A DNA stretch of 64,000 bases. Origin: Paenibacillus pinisoli. GTDB taxonomy: Bacteria > Bacillota > Bacilli > Paenibacillales > Paenibacillaceae. The notes under the pieces are model-generated. The model was not told the origin of the DNA and searched no databases. It saw only the letters and a program-made list of their open reading frames with translations. Position numbers and translations under genes: made by a program. The first letter of the stretch is position 1; every line of letters starts with the position of its first letter. This document shows, in pieces, positions 1-9,768 of the stretch. The stretch spans positions 558,001 through 622,000 of the forward strand of contig NZ_QXQB01000004.1 of NCBI RefSeq assembly GCF_003605435.1. Reading direction: 5' to 3'.

Positions 1-871
1 TGTAGCCATCATCGGCAGGCCGAATGTCGGCAAGTCTACGCTGATGAATCATTTGATTGGCCAGAAGATCGCCATTATGTCGGACAAGCCGCAAACTACG
101 CGCAACAAAATCCATGGCGTTTATACGACGGAGGACACGCAGATCGTATTTTTGGATACGCCTGGCATCCATAAGCCGCAGTCCAAGCTGGGCAATTATA
201 TGATGCAGACAGCGGAGAGCGCCTTGAAGGAAGTGGAAGCGGCGCTGTTCCTTGTTGATGTATCCGAAGGAATCGGCGGCGGCGACCGCTTTATTATCGA
301 GCAGTTGAAGAAAGTGAAAACGCCAGTATTCCTTGTGATGAACAAAATCGACAAAGTGGAGCCCGAGAAGCTGCTGCCTATGATTACACAATACAATGAG
401 CTGTACGAATTTGCAGAAATTGTGCCGATTTCCGCCTTGAACGGCAACAATGTCAGCACGCTTCTGGAGCAGATCAGCCGTTACCTGCCTGAAGGTCCTC
501 AATATTATCCGGCGGACCAAATTACGGACCATCCCGAGCAATTCGTCTGCGCAGAGCTCATTCGCGAAAAAATTCTTCATATGACCCGCGAGGAAGTGCC
601 GCATTCCATTGCGGTTGCGATTGAGGATATGCGAGTGCAGGAGAATGGTGTAGTCTACATCGGCGCGGTGATTTTTGTCGAGCGCGATTCGCAGAAGGGT
701 ATCATTATCGGGAAACGCGGAGACTTCCTAAAGGAAGTAGGCAAGCAAGCGCGAAGAGATATCGAGGCCTTGCTCGGCTCCCGAACATACCTGGAGCTGT
801 GGGTGAAAGTGAAGAAGGACTGGCGGAATCAGGATCGGGTGCTCAAGGATTTGGGCTTCCGCCACGATTGA
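1..871 (+). CDS. era: GTPase Era, 5' truncated by the window edge
   Basis: Era is an essential Ras-like GTPase that binds the 3' end of 16S rRNA and helps 30S ribosome maturation. The reading frame is open from base 2, where the P-loop GRPNVGKST is read, so the true start lies upstream of the window and the ATG at 44 is internal. The G3 motif DTPGIHKPQ and G4 motif NKID follow. The C-terminal third carries the KH domain, with the loop [13 protein letters not shown] and the ending LKDLGFRHD, which looks like a complete family C-terminus. It is followed by yqzL and recO, the usual Bacillota order. Identification is secure; only the first residues are missing. Confidence 0.97.
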   Translation, partial: VAIIGRPNVGKSTLMNHLIGQKIAIMSDKPQTTRNKIHGVYTTEDTQIVFLDTPGIHKPQSKLGNYMMQTAESALKEVEAALFLVDVSEGIGGGDRFIIEQLKKVKTPVFLVMNKIDKVEPEKLLPMITQYNELYEFAEIVPISALNGNNVSTLLEQISRYLPEGPQYYPADQITDHPEQFVCAELIREKILHMTREEVPHSIAVAIEDMRVQENGVVYIGAVIFVERDSQKGIIIGKRGDFLKEVGKQARRDIEALLGSRTYLELWVKVKKDWRNQDRVLKDLGFRHD

Positions 872-960
872 CGTTTTTTGCTAAGGATACAGGACCGATA
901 TCTGTCACATCCTATAACTGTCTGGAGCAGCATTTCCGAGGCGGAAAGGGATGAATACGT

Positions 961-1110
961 ATGCGAGATTTTTCGTGGAAGTATTTTACGTTGACCGGGG
1001 ATGTCGAGTCTTTCATGCTTTATAAGGAAATGGATCAGTACGGCATGTCGGCCCTTCCCAGCGATGCCGAAGGTTATGAGGAAGATCTGGCGGGAGAAGA
1101 ATCGGAGTAA
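961..1110 (+). CDS. yqzL: YqzL family small protein
   Basis: A 49-residue protein starting MRDFSWKYFTLTGDVESF and ending in an acidic tail (EEDLAGEESE). Bacillota carry a small YqzL protein between era and recO; the position, the D-F-S/T-W start and the T-G-[DN]-V motif followed by an aliphatic stretch all match what I recall of that family. Its molecular role is not established. A GGAAAGGG element at 942-949 precedes the ATG. A second ATG at 951 is out of frame. Small size is the main reason it could be missed by gene callers. Confidence 0.85.
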   Translation: MRDFSWKYFTLTGDVESFMLYKEMDQYGMSALPSDAEGYEEDLAGEESE

Positions 1111-1161
1111 GAAGCAGGCGATGCCTGAAGTCGTGCTCGTTTCATGGGGGAGACGAACTGA

Positions 1162-1905
1162 ATGCTTTATCGTGTAGAAGGAATAGTCCTTCGCAGCATG
1201 GATTACGGGGAGAGCAACAAAATTGTAACTTTGCTGACGAAGACGAACGGGAAAGCGGGCGTGCTTGTCCGCGGCGCCAAAAAAGTGAAGAGCCGGCATT
1301 CCTCGCTGGCACAGCCCTTCACTTATGGCGAATATCAATACTTCCGGACCAAGGGTCTCGGAACGCTTAATCATGGTGAGATCATTGAATCTCACCATGA
1401 TTTGCGTATGCAGCTGGAACTGTCTGCATACGCCTCCTATGCGGCTGAGCTGACTGACCGCATCATACAGGAAGAGGAGCCGACAGGCTTTCATTTTGAG
1501 CAATTGAAGGCCTATCTTGCCGCCCTTGATGAAGGGAAGGATCCGCAGATTGTCACTCAGCTTTATGAGATGCGGATACTGGCGCTGGCCGGCTACGCTC
1601 CCGAGCTGGAGGAATGCGTGTCTTGCGGCAACAGGGTCGGACCTTTCCGGCTGTCCGCGCATAATGGCGGCATTCTATGCGGCAGATGCGTCAATCGGGA
1701 TCCGTCAGCGCCCGTATTAAGCGAAGGCGCATACAAGCTGCTTCGGCTGTTCAAGGGGATGGATATGCGCAGGCTTGGATCAATCGCGGTAAAGCCGGAG
1801 ACGAAGCTGGAGCTGAAGCATGCGATGCGCCTCTTGATGGACAGCCAGCTGGGCTTGCAGCTGAAGTCTCGAAATTTTCTGGATCAGCTTGATAAATTAG
1901 TTTGA
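1162..1905 (+). CDS. recO: DNA repair protein RecO
   Basis: RecO anneals complementary strands and, with RecR, loads RecA onto SSB-coated DNA in gap repair. The 247-residue product begins with the typical OB-fold segment (MLYRVEGIVLRSMDYGESNK) and carries a four-cysteine zinc site in the C-terminal half (ECVSCG and LCGRCV). The length fits the family. A GGGGGAGA ribosome-binding site lies just before the ATG. It sits downstream of era-yqzL. Its 3' end overlaps the -35 box of the glyQS promoter. Confidence 0.96.
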   Translation: MLYRVEGIVLRSMDYGESNKIVTLLTKTNGKAGVLVRGAKKVKSRHSSLAQPFTYGEYQYFRTKGLGTLNHGEIIESHHDLRMQLELSAYASYAAELTDRIIQEEEPTGFHFEQLKAYLAALDEGKDPQIVTQLYEMRILALAGYAPELEECVSCGNRVGPFRLSAHNGGILCGRCVNRDPSAPVLSEGAYKLLRLFKGMDMRRLGSIAVKPETKLELKHAMRLLMDSQLGLQLKSRNFLDQLDKLV

Positions 1906-1930
1906 CTTTTGCAACCAAGTTGAATACAAT
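1902..1930 (+). promoter_or_regulatory. Sigma-A type promoter of glyQS
   Basis: TTGACT at 1902-1907 and TACAAT at 1925-1930, spaced by 17 bases, upstream of the T-box leader. The -35 box overlaps the last codons of recO, so glyQS has its own promoter immediately after that gene. A start near 1937 would place the T-box structure at the 5' end of the transcript. Confidence 0.75.
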
Positions 1931-1936
1931 AGTAAA

Positions 1937-2170
1937 TTATGAATAACGGACAGGGATGGAGAAAGTAGTTTTGAACAGTCGACAAGCTCAGCGAGCCGGG
2001 GATAGTGGAAGCCTGGATGGACGTTCACGATGAAAGGCGCTCCGGAGTCCTATCGAACTAAGGCGGGTTGTCCTTGCGAACAGCAGGATAGCCAAGTAGG
2101 GTGGAACCGCGGGAAAACAACTCTCGTCCCTACGTCTGTGAGCAGACGTAGAGGCCGGGAGTTTTTTGCA
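1937..2170 (+). promoter_or_regulatory. T-box riboswitch (glycine) upstream of glyQS
   Basis: The leader has the T-box core AGGGTGGAACCGCG at 2098-2111, the Stem I apical signature (GAGCCGGGGATAGTGGAAGCC near 1993) and a terminator hairpin with a T6 run. The specifier is probably GGC (glycine) at 2036-2038 in the context GAAAGGCGCTCCGGAG. That context parallels GAAGATGGTCCGGGAG, where ATG is the specifier of the metG leader in this same window. Uncharged tRNA-Gly would pair here and with the T-box and favour antitermination into glyQ. Confidence 0.93.
2120..2167 (+). terminator. T-box regulated terminator before glyQ
   Basis: A long hairpin with arms around CTCGTCCCTACGTCTG and CAGACGTAGAGGCCGGGAG is followed by TTTTTT. 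Its 5' arm overlaps the region that would form the antiterminator with the T-box sequence, as is usual in these leaders. Confidence 0.85.
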
Positions 2171-2236
2171 TGCCGCAGCCAATACATAGTTGCTCAGAGT
2201 CCTAAGAGGACAATCAACGAAAAGGAGTCGAGCGGA

Positions 2237-3115
2237 ATGAATTTTCAAGGCATGATTTTGACGCTGCAGCAGTTCTGGGCTGAACAGAATTGCATATTGG
2301 TCCAGCCATACGACGTGGAGAAAGGCGCCGGCACAATGAACCCGATGACCTTCCTGCGTTCGATCGGCCCCGAGCCATGGAACGTGGCTTATGTGGAGCC
2401 TTCGCGCCGCCCTGCAGACGGCCGTTACGGAGAAAATCCGAACCGTCTGTATCAGCATCATCAATTCCAGGTTATTCTCAAGCCATCGCCTGACAACATT
2501 CAGGAGCTGTATCTGGAGAGCTTGAAGCGCCTGGGCATTGATGCCAAGGATCATGATATTCGATTTGTCGAGGACAACTGGGAATCTCCGACGCTTGGCG
2601 CATGGGGACTAGGCTGGGAAGTATGGCTGGATGGCATGGAGATTACGCAATTCACTTACTTCCAGCAAGTAGGCGGCATTGATGCGAATCCTGTTGCTGT
2701 AGAGATCACATACGGCATGGAGCGCCTCGCATCCTACATTCAAGAGAAAGAGAATGTATTCGATCTGGAGTGGGTGGACGGCGTAACATACGGCGACGTA
2801 TTCCTGCAGCCGGAATACGAGCATTCCAAATATACGTTCGAGACGTCGGATACGGCTATGCTCTTCACTCTCTTCAATATGTATGAGGAAGAAGCGAGAA
2901 AAACGATGGAGCAGCATCTGGTGTTCCCTGCTTATGACTACGTGCTGAAATGCTCGCATACGTTCAACTTGCTGGATGCGCGCGGCGCAATCAGCGTAAC
3001 GGAGAGAACGGGCTATATTACGAGAGTCCGCAACCTGGCTAGACAATGTGCGGCTACGTACCTGGAAGAGCGCGAGCGCCTGGGCTTCCCGTTGTTGAAG
3101 AAAGGAGCGGAATAG
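2237..3115 (+). CDS. glyQ: Glycyl-tRNA synthetase alpha subunit
   Basis: Catalytic class II subunit of the heterotetrameric (alpha2beta2) glycyl-tRNA synthetase. The ATG at 2237 ([14 protein letters not shown]) follows AAAGGAG and gives 292 residues, close to the family size. A longer open frame back to 2030 runs through the T-box leader and is not coding. Motifs include [19 protein letters not shown] and the ending [18 protein letters not shown]. glyS starts one base after the stop, so the two subunits are probably translationally coupled. Confidence 0.97.
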   Translation: MNFQGMILTLQQFWAEQNCILVQPYDVEKGAGTMNPMTFLRSIGPEPWNVAYVEPSRRPADGRYGENPNRLYQHHQFQVILKPSPDNIQELYLESLKRLGIDAKDHDIRFVEDNWESPTLGAWGLGWEVWLDGMEITQFTYFQQVGGIDANPVAVEITYGMERLASYIQEKENVFDLEWVDGVTYGDVFLQPEYEHSKYTFETSDTAMLFTLFNMYEEEARKTMEQHLVFPAYDYVLKCSHTFNLLDARGAISVTERTGYITRVRNLARQCAATYLEERERLGFPLLKKGAE

Positions 3116-3116
3116 G

Positions 3117-5198
3117 ATGGCTAAGGATCTATTGCTAGAGATCGGTTTGGAAGAGGTGCCGGCGCGTTTCGTGCGTGCGGCTATGAACCAGTTGAAGGAT
3201 AAAGCGGAGAAATGGCTGGCGGAATCCCGCGTTCCTCATGGCGAGATTGAGGCTTATGCGACGCCTAGAAGACTTGCGGTGCTGGTGAAGGATGTTGCGG
3301 AGAAGCAAGCGGACAGCAACGAAGAAGCAAAAGGCCCTTCCCGCAAAATCGCCCAGGATGAAGCGGGCAATTGGAGCAAGGCGGCTCTTGGCTTTGCCAG
3401 AAGCCAAGGCGTAGAGCCGGAACAGCTCTACTTCCAGGAGCTTGCGGGAGTAGAATACGTGTATGCGAAGAAGAGCAGCATTGGCGCCGAGACGGCTGGT
3501 CTGCTGCCTGAGGGTCTGAGCCACTTGATTACCTCCATGTCCTTCCCAAAAAACATGCGGTGGGGCGGCTATGAGCTGCGTTTTGTACGTCCGATCCGCT
3601 GGATGGTGGCCCTGTTCGGACCGGATGTCATTCCGTTTGAAATTACCGGCGTACCGACCGGCAATATCTCCCGCGGCCATCGCTTCCTCGGCGAAGACGC
3701 TGTTGTGCAGGAGCCGGGGCAATACCGCGAAGCGCTGCGCCAGCAGCATGTCATCGTAGATGTGAAGGAGCGGGAGGCGCTTATTCTGAAGCAGCTGGAA
3801 GAGCTGAAGGCTGAAAAGGGCTGGACCATCGCTGTGAAAGAGGATTTGCTGGAGGAAGTATTGTTCCTCGTCGAATATCCGAACGCGCTGTATGGCACAT
3901 TCGATCCGTCGTTCCTCAACATTCCGCAAGAGGTGCTGATCACTTCCATGCGGGAGCATCAGCGTTACTTCCCGGTGCTGGATGAGCAAGGCAAGCTTCT
4001 GCCTTACTTCGTAACGGTGCGCAATGGCGATCTTCGTTCCATCGACCTGGTTGCCAAGGGCAATGAGAAGGTGCTGCGAGCCAGATTGTCCGATGCGAAA
4101 TTCTTCTATGAAGAGGATCATAAGCTGACAATTGAGCGAGCGAACAGCAAGCTGGAGTCGATTGTCTATCATGAGGAGCTGGGCACGGTAGCTGACAAAG
4201 TGCGCCGAATTACAGCAGTTGCGGAGACGATCGCAAGCAAGCTGGCGATCGGCAATGACGAGGCTGCGCAGGTGTCGCGCGCTGCGTCGGTGTGCAAGTT
4301 CGACCTGGTTTCGCAGATGGTGTACGAATTCCCTGAGCTGCAGGGCATCATGGGCGAGGATTATGCGCGCAAGCTTGGCGAAAGCGAGCAAGTGGCCAAA
4401 GCGATCAATGAGCATTATCAGCCGAGATTCTCCGGCGATGCGGCTCCGTCTGAAGCGACTGGCGCTATCGTCAGCCTGGCTGACAAAATCGACACGATCG
4501 TCGGCTGCTTCTCGATCGGCATTATTCCGACAGGCTCGCAAGATCCATATGCACTTCGCAGACAGGCAGCGGGCATCGTGAGCATATTGCTTGCTTTCGA
4601 CTTCAAGCTTCAGCTTTCCGACCTGTATGACATTGCGCTGGCGGTTCATAAAGAAAGAGGACTGAAACGTTCCGAAGGCGATGTACGTAAAGAATTAAAC
4701 GACTTCTTCGCGCTGCGGGTGAAAAACTGGTTGTCCGAGCAAGGCTACCGCTACGACGTAGTCGATGCCGTCATGGCACCGGGCTTTGACGATCTGGCCG
4801 GGACGGCAAGCCGCGCTTCGGCAGTAGCCGCTTGCACGACGGAAGAGTCGAAAGCGGAATTCAAGCTTGTTGTTGAACAGTTCAACCGTGTAGGCAATCT
4901 GGCTTCCAAAGCAACGGCAGAGGGCGTGGATCCATCCTTGTTCGCTGAGAGCGCGGAGGGCAGCCTGTATGAAGCATGGCTAAGCCAGCGCGAAGCATTC
5001 CAAAGCGCGGTGGCAGCACGGAATATGGATGCGGCACTGCAGTCGGCAGCATCTTTGAAGCCGGCGATTCAAGCTTACTTCGATAGTGTAATGGTTATGG
5101 CGCAGGACGAGAAGGTCCGCGACAACCGCCTCGCGACGCTGAAAGGCATTGCAGGCGACATTGCGCAAATCGCTGATTTCTCGAAGCTGGTGTGGTAA
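3117..5198 (+). CDS. glyS: Glycyl-tRNA synthetase beta subunit
   Basis: The 693-residue beta subunit contributes tRNA recognition to the tetrameric enzyme. The start MAKDLLLEIGLEEVPARFV is the conserved N-terminus of bacterial GlyS. The central part has an HD-like segment (SQMVYEFPELQGIMGEDYAR), and the C-terminal region resembles a tRNA anticodon-binding domain. It is the second gene of the T-box controlled glyQS unit and full length for the family. Confidence 0.97.
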   Translation: MAKDLLLEIGLEEVPARFVRAAMNQLKDKAEKWLAESRVPHGEIEAYATPRRLAVLVKDVAEKQADSNEEAKGPSRKIAQDEAGNWSKAALGFARSQGVEPEQLYFQELAGVEYVYAKKSSIGAETAGLLPEGLSHLITSMSFPKNMRWGGYELRFVRPIRWMVALFGPDVIPFEITGVPTGNISRGHRFLGEDAVVQEPGQYREALRQQHVIVDVKEREALILKQLEELKAEKGWTIAVKEDLLEEVLFLVEYPNALYGTFDPSFLNIPQEVLITSMREHQRYFPVLDEQGKLLPYFVTVRNGDLRSIDLVAKGNEKVLRARLSDAKFFYEEDHKLTIERANSKLESIVYHEELGTVADKVRRITAVAETIASKLAIGNDEAAQVSRAASVCKFDLVSQMVYEFPELQGIMGEDYARKLGESEQVAKAINEHYQPRFSGDAAPSEATGAIVSLADKIDTIVGCFSIGIIPTGSQDPYALRRQAAGIVSILLAFDFKLQLSDLYDIALAVHKERGLKRSEGDVRKELNDFFALRVKNWLSEQGYRYDVVDAVMAPGFDDLAGTASRASAVAACTTEESKAEFKLVVEQFNRVGNLASKATAEGVDPSLFAESAEGSLYEAWLSQREAFQSAVAARNMDAALQSAASLKPAIQAYFDSVMVMAQDEKVRDNRLATLKGIAGDIAQIADFSKLVW

Positions 5199-5238
5199 TA
5201 CGACCTCTTCTTAAAGCCAAAGGAAAGGATGTGTAGGC

Positions 5239-6060
5239 ATGACGGAAGCAAGCCACAGGCCGGAGGTTATTGTCTATGTCGTATCCGATGCGGCTGGCGA
5301 TACCGGCGAACTGGTCGTTCGCGCCGCAATCGCGCAATTCCATCCGATCCATGCGGAAATCCGAAGAACGCCTTTTATTACGGATGAAACCGCTCTGCAG
5401 CGGATTACAGAGCAAGCCAAGCTAGCGCAGGCGATTGTTCTGTATACGCTAGTCATGCCGCAGCTTCGCGAAGGCATGAAGCGGCTTGCGGAAGAAAGCG
5501 GCATCGCCGCGATCGATTTGCTCGGTCCTTTCATCGAGACGCTGGAGCATCGCACAGGAAGAAAATCAAGGCAAGAGCCGGGTCTGAACCATGTCCTGGA
5601 CGCCGATTACTTCCGCAAAGTCGAAGCTGTGGAATTTGCGGTCAAATATGACGACGCGAGGGATACATCCGGCGTGCTGAAAGCCGATATTGTGCTTGTC
5701 GGCGTATCCCGGACTTCGAAGACGCCATTGTCCATGTATTTGGCCCATCAGAAGTACAAGGTGGCGAATGTTCCTCTTGTGCCGGAGATCAAGCCGCCAG
5801 ACGAGCTGTTCAGTCTTCCGAAGGAGAAGATTATCGGCCTTACCATTAATACTTCTTATCTGAATATCATTCGGAAGGAACGGCTGAAGGCGCTTGGCTT
5901 ACCGAATACGGCGGCTTACGCGACGACAGACCGGATTGAGAAGGAGCTGCGTTACGCGGAGGACATCATGAACAAGCTGGACTGCTTTGTGATTGATGTA
6001 TCGCATCGGGCTGTTGAAGAGACAGCCAGTCTCATCATGGAGTATATACGAGGCCAATAA
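5239..6060 (+). CDS. yqfL: Pyruvate, phosphate dikinase regulatory protein (kinase/pyrophosphorylase, DUF299)
   Basis: Members of this family are bifunctional enzymes that inactivate pyruvate phosphate dikinase or PEP synthase by ADP-dependent threonine phosphorylation and reactivate it by phosphorolysis. The 273-residue product has the family P-loop GVSRTSKTPLSMYLA near residue 157 and the flanking sequence NVPLVPEIKPP. In Bacillus subtilis yqfL follows the regulator gene ccpN downstream of glyS; here it directly follows glyS without ccpN. The target (PpdK or PpsA) is not in this window. Confidence 0.9.
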   Translation: MTEASHRPEVIVYVVSDAAGDTGELVVRAAIAQFHPIHAEIRRTPFITDETALQRITEQAKLAQAIVLYTLVMPQLREGMKRLAEESGIAAIDLLGPFIETLEHRTGRKSRQEPGLNHVLDADYFRKVEAVEFAVKYDDARDTSGVLKADIVLVGVSRTSKTPLSMYLAHQKYKVANVPLVPEIKPPDELFSLPKEKIIGLTINTSYLNIIRKERLKALGLPNTAAYATTDRIEKELRYAEDIMNKLDCFVIDVSHRAVEETASLIMEYIRGQ

Positions 6061-6118
6061 GGACTGTATGAGCAGGATTTTTTTCAACAGCCGCCGTATA
6101 TAATAGTTATAGCGGCAG

Positions 6119-6619
6119 ATGCACATGCGAAAACGAGCGGTGATGATCATAGCGAACGATAAAAGAGCAATTGTAGTGGACGCAGACGCATGCCCCGTCA
6201 AGGCGGAGATTATCGCTGCGGCAAGAGCATTCGGCAATCCCGTATGGATGGTCGCTTCGTATGACCATCGAATGGAGCCGGGCGAAGGCGTGAAGGTGGT
6301 GCAGGTCGATCGAAGCAGTCAATCGGTCGATCTGTATATCATGAACCACGTATCAGCGGGAGATATTGTTGTGACGCAGGACTTTGGACTTGCATGCATG
6401 GTACTGGGCAAAGGAGCCCTCGTACTGTCTAACCGCGGGGAGCAGTATACCGACGCCAACATCGACTACTTGATGGAGCGCAGGCATGAAAGCGCCAAGT
6501 GGAGGCGCGGCGGAGGGCGTACGAAGGGGCCTCGCGCCATGTCGCAAGACGATCGAAATGCGTTTCAACAAAAGTTGACAAAACTTTTGAAAATCGAGCA
6601 GGAGAAACATGACGTTTAG
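6119..6619 (+). CDS. yqxD: YqxD/YaiI family protein (UPF0178)
   Basis: A 166-residue protein with the family signature IVVDADACPVKAEI near the N-terminus, VVTQDFGLACMVLGKGA in the middle and RRGGGRTKGPRAMS toward the end. These resemble a NYN/PIN-like fold with conserved aspartates, but no activity is established for the family. The start is uncertain: ATG 6119 has only a weak ribosome-binding site, and an in-frame ATG at 6143 is also possible. A TATAAT lies at 6099-6104. The place before dnaG is the standard Bacillota arrangement. Confidence 0.88.
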   Translation: MHMRKRAVMIIANDKRAIVVDADACPVKAEIIAAARAFGNPVWMVASYDHRMEPGEGVKVVQVDRSSQSVDLYIMNHVSAGDIVVTQDFGLACMVLGKGALVLSNRGEQYTDANIDYLMERRHESAKWRRGGGRTKGPRAMSQDDRNAFQQKLTKLLKIEQEKHDV

Positions 6620-6685
6620 CGAATATTATTTAGGACCTACTAAAAGTCTATAGCGTTCTCTTGCTGGATGAAGGTGTGATGAACG

Positions 6686-8515
6686 ATGACATACGGTAAA
6701 ATACCGGAGGAGATCATTGACGAAGTACGCAAGCGTCATGACATCGTAGACACGGTCGGGAAATACGTTCATCTGACGAAGCAAGGAAAATACATGAAGG
6801 GGTTATGTCCGTTTCATTCGGAGAAAACCCCTTCATTCACCGTTACGCCGGAGTTGCAAATTTTCCATTGCTACGGCTGCGGCAAGAGCGGCAATGTCAT
6901 ACGGTTCGTCGAGGAGATCGAGGGCTACTCGTTCCCCGAGGCGGTCCGGATACTTGCGGAGGAAGCGGACATTCCCGTAACCTGGATCTCCGAAAGCGGC
7001 AAAGCGCAAGCCCAGGACCCGAGCCGCCAAAAAATCGTAGAAGCGCACGAGCTGGCCATCAAATTTTATCATTACCTGCTGAACAATACGAAGCAGGGAG
7101 ACCGGGCTAAGCAATATTTGCGCGAGCGAGGCATGTCGGATCGGCTCATTGATCATTTTATGATCGGCTTTGCGCCTGACGAATGGGATGTGCTCACCCG
7201 GTTCTTGACGGGAAGAGGCTTCGATCCCGCCTTGATGGAGAAGGGCGGTTTGTTATCGGCGAAAAATGACGGCAGCGGTTACGTTGACCGATTCCGCGGA
7301 CGAATTATGTTTCCGGTGTGGGATGGCAACGGCAAAGCAACGGCTTTTGCTGCGCGGATCATTAACGACGGTTCGCCAAAGTATCTTAATTCGCCCGAGA
7401 CGATGCTGTTCACCAAGAGCAGGACGCTATACAACTTGCATCATGCGAAGCCTGCCATCAGGAAAAGCAAGCAGGTTGTGGTGTTCGAAGGCTATATGGA
7501 CGTCATCAAGTCGTGGAATGCCGGCGTCAAGAACGGCGTCGCGACAATGGGTACGGCATTAACGGAAGAGCATTGCTCCATTTTGAGGCGACATGCCGAG
7601 GAGGTCTTGCTTTGCTACGACGGCGACGACGCTGGACAAGCGGCCGCATACAAGTCTATTCCGATGCTTGAGGCGGCTGGGCTGAAGGTAGAGATCGCAA
7701 TATTGCCGAAAGGCAAGGATCCGGATGAGTATATAGGCGAATACGGACCGGAAGCGTATATGCGGGAAATCGTGAACGAGCCCGTCTCCGTTACAAAATT
7801 TAAGCTTATATATTCAAGGAAAAACCATATACTGCTAAAAGAAGAGGGTCGCAAAAACTATCTGATGGAAGCGGTAGAAATCGTGGCGGGACTTGACTCC
7901 TCTACGGAACGCGAAGTGTATTTGAAGGAATTGTCCCGAGAGTTCGATATTTCATTGGACGCGCTGAAGCAGGATAGCCACAGCATCCGGATGGAACTGC
8001 AAAAAAAGAAACCTGCCGGGGATAATAACGACAATTCGTGGAATAATGGTAGGAATGAAAAGCGCCGTACGTCTAGGGCGCCTAAGCTTCTGCCGGCATA
8101 CACGTACGCGGAGCGGAGATTGCTGCATGTCATGATGCGCGATCGCGAAGTGGCTGGAGCCGTACATGATCGGATTGGCGATTCCTTTAATGTAGAGGAT
8201 CACGCAGCGCTCGCTGCTTATTTATACGCTTATTATGCAGGCGGATACGAGCCGGATGCCGCACGGTTCATCGCAACCTTGCATGATGATCGTCTGGAGG
8301 AGACCGCATCCTCCATCTTAATGATGGATGGCGACTTTCCTTTCGACGACAATGTGATGGATGCTTATATCGACACGATGCTGAAGGTTCCGAAGCTTCG
8401 TGAGATTGAAGAGAAGAAGGAAGAAATGGTGCGCGCCGAGCGCGCTGGCGACGCCATGAGGGCAGCGCGATTAGGTCTTGAGATTATAACCCTAGAGAGA
8501 CAGCTTAAAGGTTGA
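6686..8515 (+). CDS. dnaG: DNA primase
   Basis: DnaG makes RNA primers for Okazaki fragments at the replication fork. The 609-residue protein has the N-terminal CHC2 zinc finger (CPFHSEKTPSFTV, CYGCGKSGN). The Toprim catalytic core follows, with VVFEGYMDVI and LLCYDGDDAGQAA supplying the metal-binding acidic residues. A C-terminal helicase-binding domain ends at ITLERQLKG. It is directly upstream of sigA, the conserved macromolecular synthesis arrangement. Length and motifs are complete. Confidence 0.97.
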   Translation: MTYGKIPEEIIDEVRKRHDIVDTVGKYVHLTKQGKYMKGLCPFHSEKTPSFTVTPELQIFHCYGCGKSGNVIRFVEEIEGYSFPEAVRILAEEADIPVTWISESGKAQAQDPSRQKIVEAHELAIKFYHYLLNNTKQGDRAKQYLRERGMSDRLIDHFMIGFAPDEWDVLTRFLTGRGFDPALMEKGGLLSAKNDGSGYVDRFRGRIMFPVWDGNGKATAFAARIINDGSPKYLNSPETMLFTKSRTLYNLHHAKPAIRKSKQVVVFEGYMDVIKSWNAGVKNGVATMGTALTEEHCSILRRHAEEVLLCYDGDDAGQAAAYKSIPMLEAAGLKVEIAILPKGKDPDEYIGEYGPEAYMREIVNEPVSVTKFKLIYSRKNHILLKEEGRKNYLMEAVEIVAGLDSSTEREVYLKELSREFDISLDALKQDSHSIRMELQKKKPAGDNNDNSWNNGRNEKRRTSRAPKLLPAYTYAERRLLHVMMRDREVAGAVHDRIGDSFNVEDHAALAAYLYAYYAGGYEPDAARFIATLHDDRLEETASSILMMDGDFPFDDNVMDAYIDTMLKVPKLREIEEKKEEMVRAERAGDAMRAARLGLEIITLERQLKG

Positions 8516-8551
8516 CTTCATGATTGATTTCTAGGGAGGAGGGAGTCGGAA

Positions 8552-9682
8552 ATGGCGAACGATCAACATACTGAATTAGATACCGAACAAAAGCTGGACC
8601 ACGTCAAGGATCAGCTTATTGAGCTTGGCAAAAAGAGATCCTCCTTAACGTATAAAGAAATTATGGAGAAGTTGTCTCCCTTTGATCAAGACCCGGAACA
8701 AATTGATGAATTTTTTGAGCAGCTGGACGACTTGGGCATTGAAGTGCTGAATGAAAACGATGAGGACAACCCGCTTCGGCCTTCCAATGAAGAAGGGGAG
8801 CGCGAGAGCGACGACTTCAACTTCGACGATGATCTGGCTCTTCCGCCAGGCATCAAAATCAACGATCCCGTGCGGATGTACTTGAAGGAAATCGGCCGTG
8901 TGCCGCTTCTGTCCGCTGATGATGAGATTGAACTGGCGATCCGCATCGAGAACGGCGACGAGGAAGCGAAGCGCAGACTCGCGGAAGCGAACCTCCGTCT
9001 CGTGGTCAGCATTGCCAAGCGTTATGTCGGCAGAGGCATGCTGTTCCTTGACCTTATTCAGGAAGGGAACATGGGCCTGATCAAGGCCGTAGAGAAATTC
9101 GATCATCAAAAAGGCTTCAAATTCAGTACGTACGCAACATGGTGGATCAGACAGGCGATTACGCGCGCGATTGCAGACCAGGCTCGCACGATCCGTATTC
9201 CTGTTCATATGGTCGAAACCATCAACAAGCTTATTCGCGTGTCCCGACAGCTGCTTCAGGAGCTGGGGCGCGAACCGACGCCGGAAGAAATTGCGGTGGA
9301 GATGGAGCTTAGCACGGAAAAAGTAAGAGAGATTATGAAAATTGCGCAAGAACCGGTATCCCTTGAGACACCAATCGGCGAAGAAGATGATTCGCACTTG
9401 GGCGATTTTATCGAGGATCAGGAGGCGCTCGCTCCAGCTGACGCAGCGGCGTACGAGCTTCTGAAGGAGCAGCTTGAGGATGTGCTGGATACGCTGACGG
9501 AGCGTGAAGAGAATGTGCTTCGCCTTCGCTTCGGACTTGACGATGGACGTACCAGAACATTGGAGGAAGTCGGCAAGGTATTCGGCGTTACGCGCGAGCG
9601 GATCAGGCAGATTGAAGCCAAGGCGCTTCGCAAGCTTCGCCATCCTAGCCGCAGCAAACGCTTAAAAGATTTCCTTGAATAA
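8552..9682 (+). CDS. sigA: RNA polymerase primary sigma factor SigA (RpoD)
   Basis: The housekeeping sigma-70 factor. The 376-residue protein has an acidic N-terminal region 1.1. Region 1.2/2 follows with [16 protein letters not shown], the core-binding part ([19 protein letters not shown]) and the -10 recognition part ([10 protein letters not shown]). Region 4.2 contains the helix-turn-helix [20 protein letters not shown] strong GGAGGAGGGA ribosome-binding site precedes the ATG. It is cotranscribed with dnaG or nearly so (36-bp gap) and ends at a hairpin terminator. Confidence 0.98.
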   Translation: MANDQHTELDTEQKLDHVKDQLIELGKKRSSLTYKEIMEKLSPFDQDPEQIDEFFEQLDDLGIEVLNENDEDNPLRPSNEEGERESDDFNFDDDLALPPGIKINDPVRMYLKEIGRVPLLSADDEIELAIRIENGDEEAKRRLAEANLRLVVSIAKRYVGRGMLFLDLIQEGNMGLIKAVEKFDHQKGFKFSTYATWWIRQAITRAIADQARTIRIPVHMVETINKLIRVSRQLLQELGREPTPEEIAVEMELSTEKVREIMKIAQEPVSLETPIGEEDDSHLGDFIEDQEALAPADAAAYELLKEQLEDVLDTLTEREENVLRLRFGLDDGRTRTLEEVGKVFGVTRERIRQIEAKALRKLRHPSRSKRLKDFLE

Positions 9683-9695
9683 AGTAATTCTTTAT

Positions 9696-9728
9696 GACCT
9701 TTCTGCTTGATGCAGCGAGGTCTTTTTT
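9696..9728 (+). terminator. Intrinsic terminator after sigA
   Basis: GACCT and AGGTC arms enclose an inner CTGC/GCAG stem, followed by TTTTTT, 13 bases after the sigA stop codon. Confidence 0.75.
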
Positions 9729-9768
9729 CCAATGAGCGACGTATTCAGACGGAGAGGAAGCCGACGAA

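Noticed and set aside
2030-2236. N-terminal extension of glyQ
   Set aside because: It translates through the T-box leader and its terminator; ATG 2237 has a good ribosome-binding site and gives the family length.
3135-4649. 504-residue minus-strand frame opposite glyS, and similar long frames opposite lysC, helD and folD
   Set aside because: They are antisense shadows of clear genes with family-wide motifs; their own translations have no recognisable features.
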